Below are positions 62,451 to 64,000 of a stretch of DNA of 64,000 nt, in pieces. The position numbers and the translations under genes were made by a program. Origin of the DNA: Streptomyces cavernae (GTDB lineage Bacteria > Actinomycetota > Actinomycetes > Streptomycetales > Streptomycetaceae). How positions within the stretch are numbered: position 1 is the first letter of the stretch; each line of letters starts with the position of its first letter. The notes beneath the pieces were generated by a model. The model saw only the letters and a list, made by a program, of their open reading frames with translations. It made no database searches and was not told the DNA's origin. The stretch spans positions 1-64,000 of the forward strand of contig NZ_RPDJ01000042.1 in the NCBI RefSeq assembly GCF_004023625.1. The letters are read 5' to 3'.

Positions 62451-62908
62451 GAGGAGTTGCGTGCACTGCGGGCCAGCCACGGTGTGAGCGAGGTGTGCAT
62501 GATCAGCTCTCGGTACGTCTCGTCGCCGGGCAGGGGCACGACGAGCCACTCGCCCGGAGGGAAGATCCGGCCCTTCACGTAGGCCAGTTCACCGTACAGC
62601 GAGCGGAGGAAGGCGGGAACGGAGTCCCGCGGCACGTCGTGGAACTCCACGCCTTCCACGGTGATCGCGGCGTCGTCCTCGGGGAAGAGCCGCACGGTCA
62701 CCGCCGGTGTGCCGCCCAGTTCGACGAACGCCTCGTGCGGCAGTGAGCCGTCGGGGTCGGTCACGGTGAACGCCCCGGCCGCCGTGCGCCGCGACGTCTG
62801 GTCAGCGCCGATGTCCTCGGTCACGGTCACGGTGAGGCCGTACTCGTGCGCCACCTCACGGACGGCGGTTACCGCCGCCTCGGTGCTCGGCAGGTGGGCG
62901 TGGTTCAC
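62447..62908 (-). CDS. hypothetical protein
   Basis: A 153-residue soluble protein: VNHAHLPSTEAAVTAVREVA, then GGTPAVTVRLFPEDDAAITV and LYGELAYVKGRIFPPGEWLV. It has no membrane helix or known domain that I recognise. The GTG at 62908 has GGGGAG 5 bases upstream. It is convergent with the epimerase gene and overlaps it by 4 bp. Confidence 0.65.
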   Translation of the reverse strand: MNHAHLPSTEAAVTAVREVAHEYGLTVTVTEDIGADQTSRRTAAGAFTVTDPDGSLPHEAFVELGGTPAVTVRLFPEDDAAITVEGVEFHDVPRDSVPAFLRSLYGELAYVKGRIFPPGEWLVVPLPGDETYRELIMHTSLTPWLARSARNSS

Positions 62909-63566
62909 GATCACTCCCCTGTCGTTCGTCGTGGACGACGTCGGGCCAACCCTAGTACCGCAGTCACCCCAACTCGCATGACTGCGCTGGTTCGTGAGAC
63001 ATGAACGCGCTCGGCCGGGGCAACCGGAACCGAGGGACGTGAGACGGGGAAGTCCGCCGACGGCCGGCATGCCGCCCTGCGCCGCGCAACCGTGCCGGTG
63101 TCACTCCCGGGCAACCAGGCGACGGCCGGCCGTCGGCTCGACCCCGGCTCAATCATTGCACAGTGCAAACGTGAGCGCCAGTCGTTCGAATCAACCGGCG
63201 GACGAGTTGATCGACGGACGAGTTGATCGGCAGACGTCTTGATCGGCCGGGTGGCCGGGTGGCCGGGTGGCCGGGTCTCTGGATGGCCGGGTGGCCGGTT
63301 GGGGTGGAGAGCCGGACGGGTCCGAGGAGTGCGGTGCGGGTGCGCCGATGAGCCGGAGAGCCGGATGGGTCCGAGGAATTCGGCCGCGTCGCAGCCGGGA
63401 TGTGCGGGATCGTGCGGGCGGCAGGGGCGGCAGGGGCGGCAGGGGCGGCAGGGGCGGCAGGGGCGGCGCCGGAGGCGGCCGCGGTGGCCGGCCGCCTCTC
63501 CCTCGGACCTGTTCGGGAAGGACGCGTCCGGGGAAGACGCGTCCGGGAAGGTTGCTGACCCGGTTC
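62909..63566. other. 658-bp gap with tandem repeats
   Basis: No gene seen. It holds GGCCGGGT four times (63245-63276), two related GAGCCGGA-GGGTCCGAGGA words (near 63310 and 63357), and GCAGGGGCG five times (63421-63465). CGTCCGGGAAG occurs twice near 63530. Confidence 0.6.
63421..63465. repeat. five 9-bp tandem repeats
   Basis: GCAGGGGCG repeated five times exactly, downstream of the DUF4142 gene. Confidence 0.9.
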
Positions 63567-64000
63567 CTACTTGGGGGCCACGGCCTTCTCGATCTCCGCG
63601 AAGGTCGAGGCGTCGACGAGGCCGGTGTCCTCCAGGACCTCCATGTGGTCCATGACGGTCTGGTTGGCCTGGCGGGCGTGTCGGCGGATGAGGTCGTTCT
63701 GCGTCGCGGCCCGCACCTCACCGATCGTCGCGAAGATCTTGCCGTGCGTGGAGCGCAGGATATTGGCGAAGAGCTTGTCGAACTCCTCGCCCTTGGCGGC
63801 CTCCAACTGCCTGACGAAGCCCTGCTGTTCCTCGGTGGCCTCATTGGGGAGCTTGACGCCGAGGATGCGGGCGTCCTCGCGAACCAGCTGGTCGAGCTTG
63901 CTGTGCCCGTCGAGCAGATGGTCCCCGGCGCGCTTGACGGCCTCGCTGGAGCCGTTCGTCTGCGCGAGCCGCCCGGCGGGGATCTCCCACAGTCCGGCCT
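63567..64000 (-). CDS. DUF4142 family protein, 3' part
   Basis: The last 144 residues of a protein that starts beyond the window. DUF4142 is a four-helix, ferritin-like exported domain: GLWEIPAGRLAQTNGSSEAV, then KRAGDHLLDGHSKLDQLVRE, then GEEFDKLFANILRSTHGKIF and ending FAEIEKAVAPK. Members usually carry a signal peptide in the part not seen. The role is unknown, perhaps metal or stress related. Confidence 0.85.
   Translation of the reverse strand, partial: AGLWEIPAGRLAQTNGSSEAVKRAGDHLLDGHSKLDQLVREDARILGVKLPNEATEEQQGFVRQLEAAKGEEFDKLFANILRSTHGKIFATIGEVRAATQNDLIRRHARQANQTVMDHMEVLEDTGLVDASTFAEIEKAVAPK

Overview
The window looks like a core-chromosome segment of a Streptomyces. Evidence is the very high G+C, GTG/TTG starts with 4-bp coupled overlaps, and a gene order I recall from S. 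coelicolor (nickel SOD, 2-oxoglutarate decarboxylase with its DUF6104 partner, Lon, a conservon, a divergent LigD-polymerase/Ku pair). I ran no database search; names rest on reading the proteins.

0-8 kb: a YciI-type gene followed by a 300-bp repeat, a VOC/AraC pair, a methyltransferase divergent from a CGNR zinc-finger regulator across a perfect palindrome, sodX/sodN, and a three-gene polar amino-acid ABC transporter. 8.5-16 kb: malic enzyme, a zinc-free dehydrogenase, a small HTH/Clp-N pair behind twin operators and an apparently leaderless start, and a PadR/DUF4097 pair. 16-29 kb: DUF6104, kgd, a two-component system, a spermidine-synthase-like protein, TetR, a frameshifted acetyltransferase, lon with a ClgR-type operator, MarR and a PP2C-like phosphatase.

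29.8-35.5 kb: a complete conservon cvnABCD followed by a styrene-monooxygenase-like FAD enzyme. The last 48 bases of that enzyme's gene recur at about 44.4 and 46.7 kb, each time in frame to a stop, with related flanks. I read this as attL - hybrid att - attR of two decayed integrative elements in tandem. The DNA between (35.55-46.7 kb) is accessory: short-chain dehydrogenase plus MmyB-type regulator, IS1380 remnants around a second copy of the 300-bp repeat, a 4.2-kb segment bounded by IS701-type ends with outer CTAG and carrying an ArsR-type repressor and MFS exporter, a secreted I36-like protein and a lysyl oxidase homologue.

46.8-64 kb returns to ordinary chromosome: ECF sigma with a membrane partner, an NlpC/P60 hydrolase, TetR with two divergent diiron enzymes around a candidate operator, an FtsW/PBP elongation pair whose PBP start is reiterated four times as an 18-bp repeat, a long (GTGCCT/GTGCCC)n tract, a tyrosine-phosphatase-like protein, a NERD protein, the NHEJ pair (LigD polymerase domain and Ku), an acetyltransferase pseudogene, a peptidoglycan-binding membrane protein, an epimerase-like reductase and the 3' part of a DUF4142 gene.

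The most unusual items are the tandem att array, the paired 300-bp MITE-like repeats, the reiterated start codons of the PBP, the hexanucleotide tract, the autoregulated leaderless HTH/Clp-N unit and the divergent diiron module.
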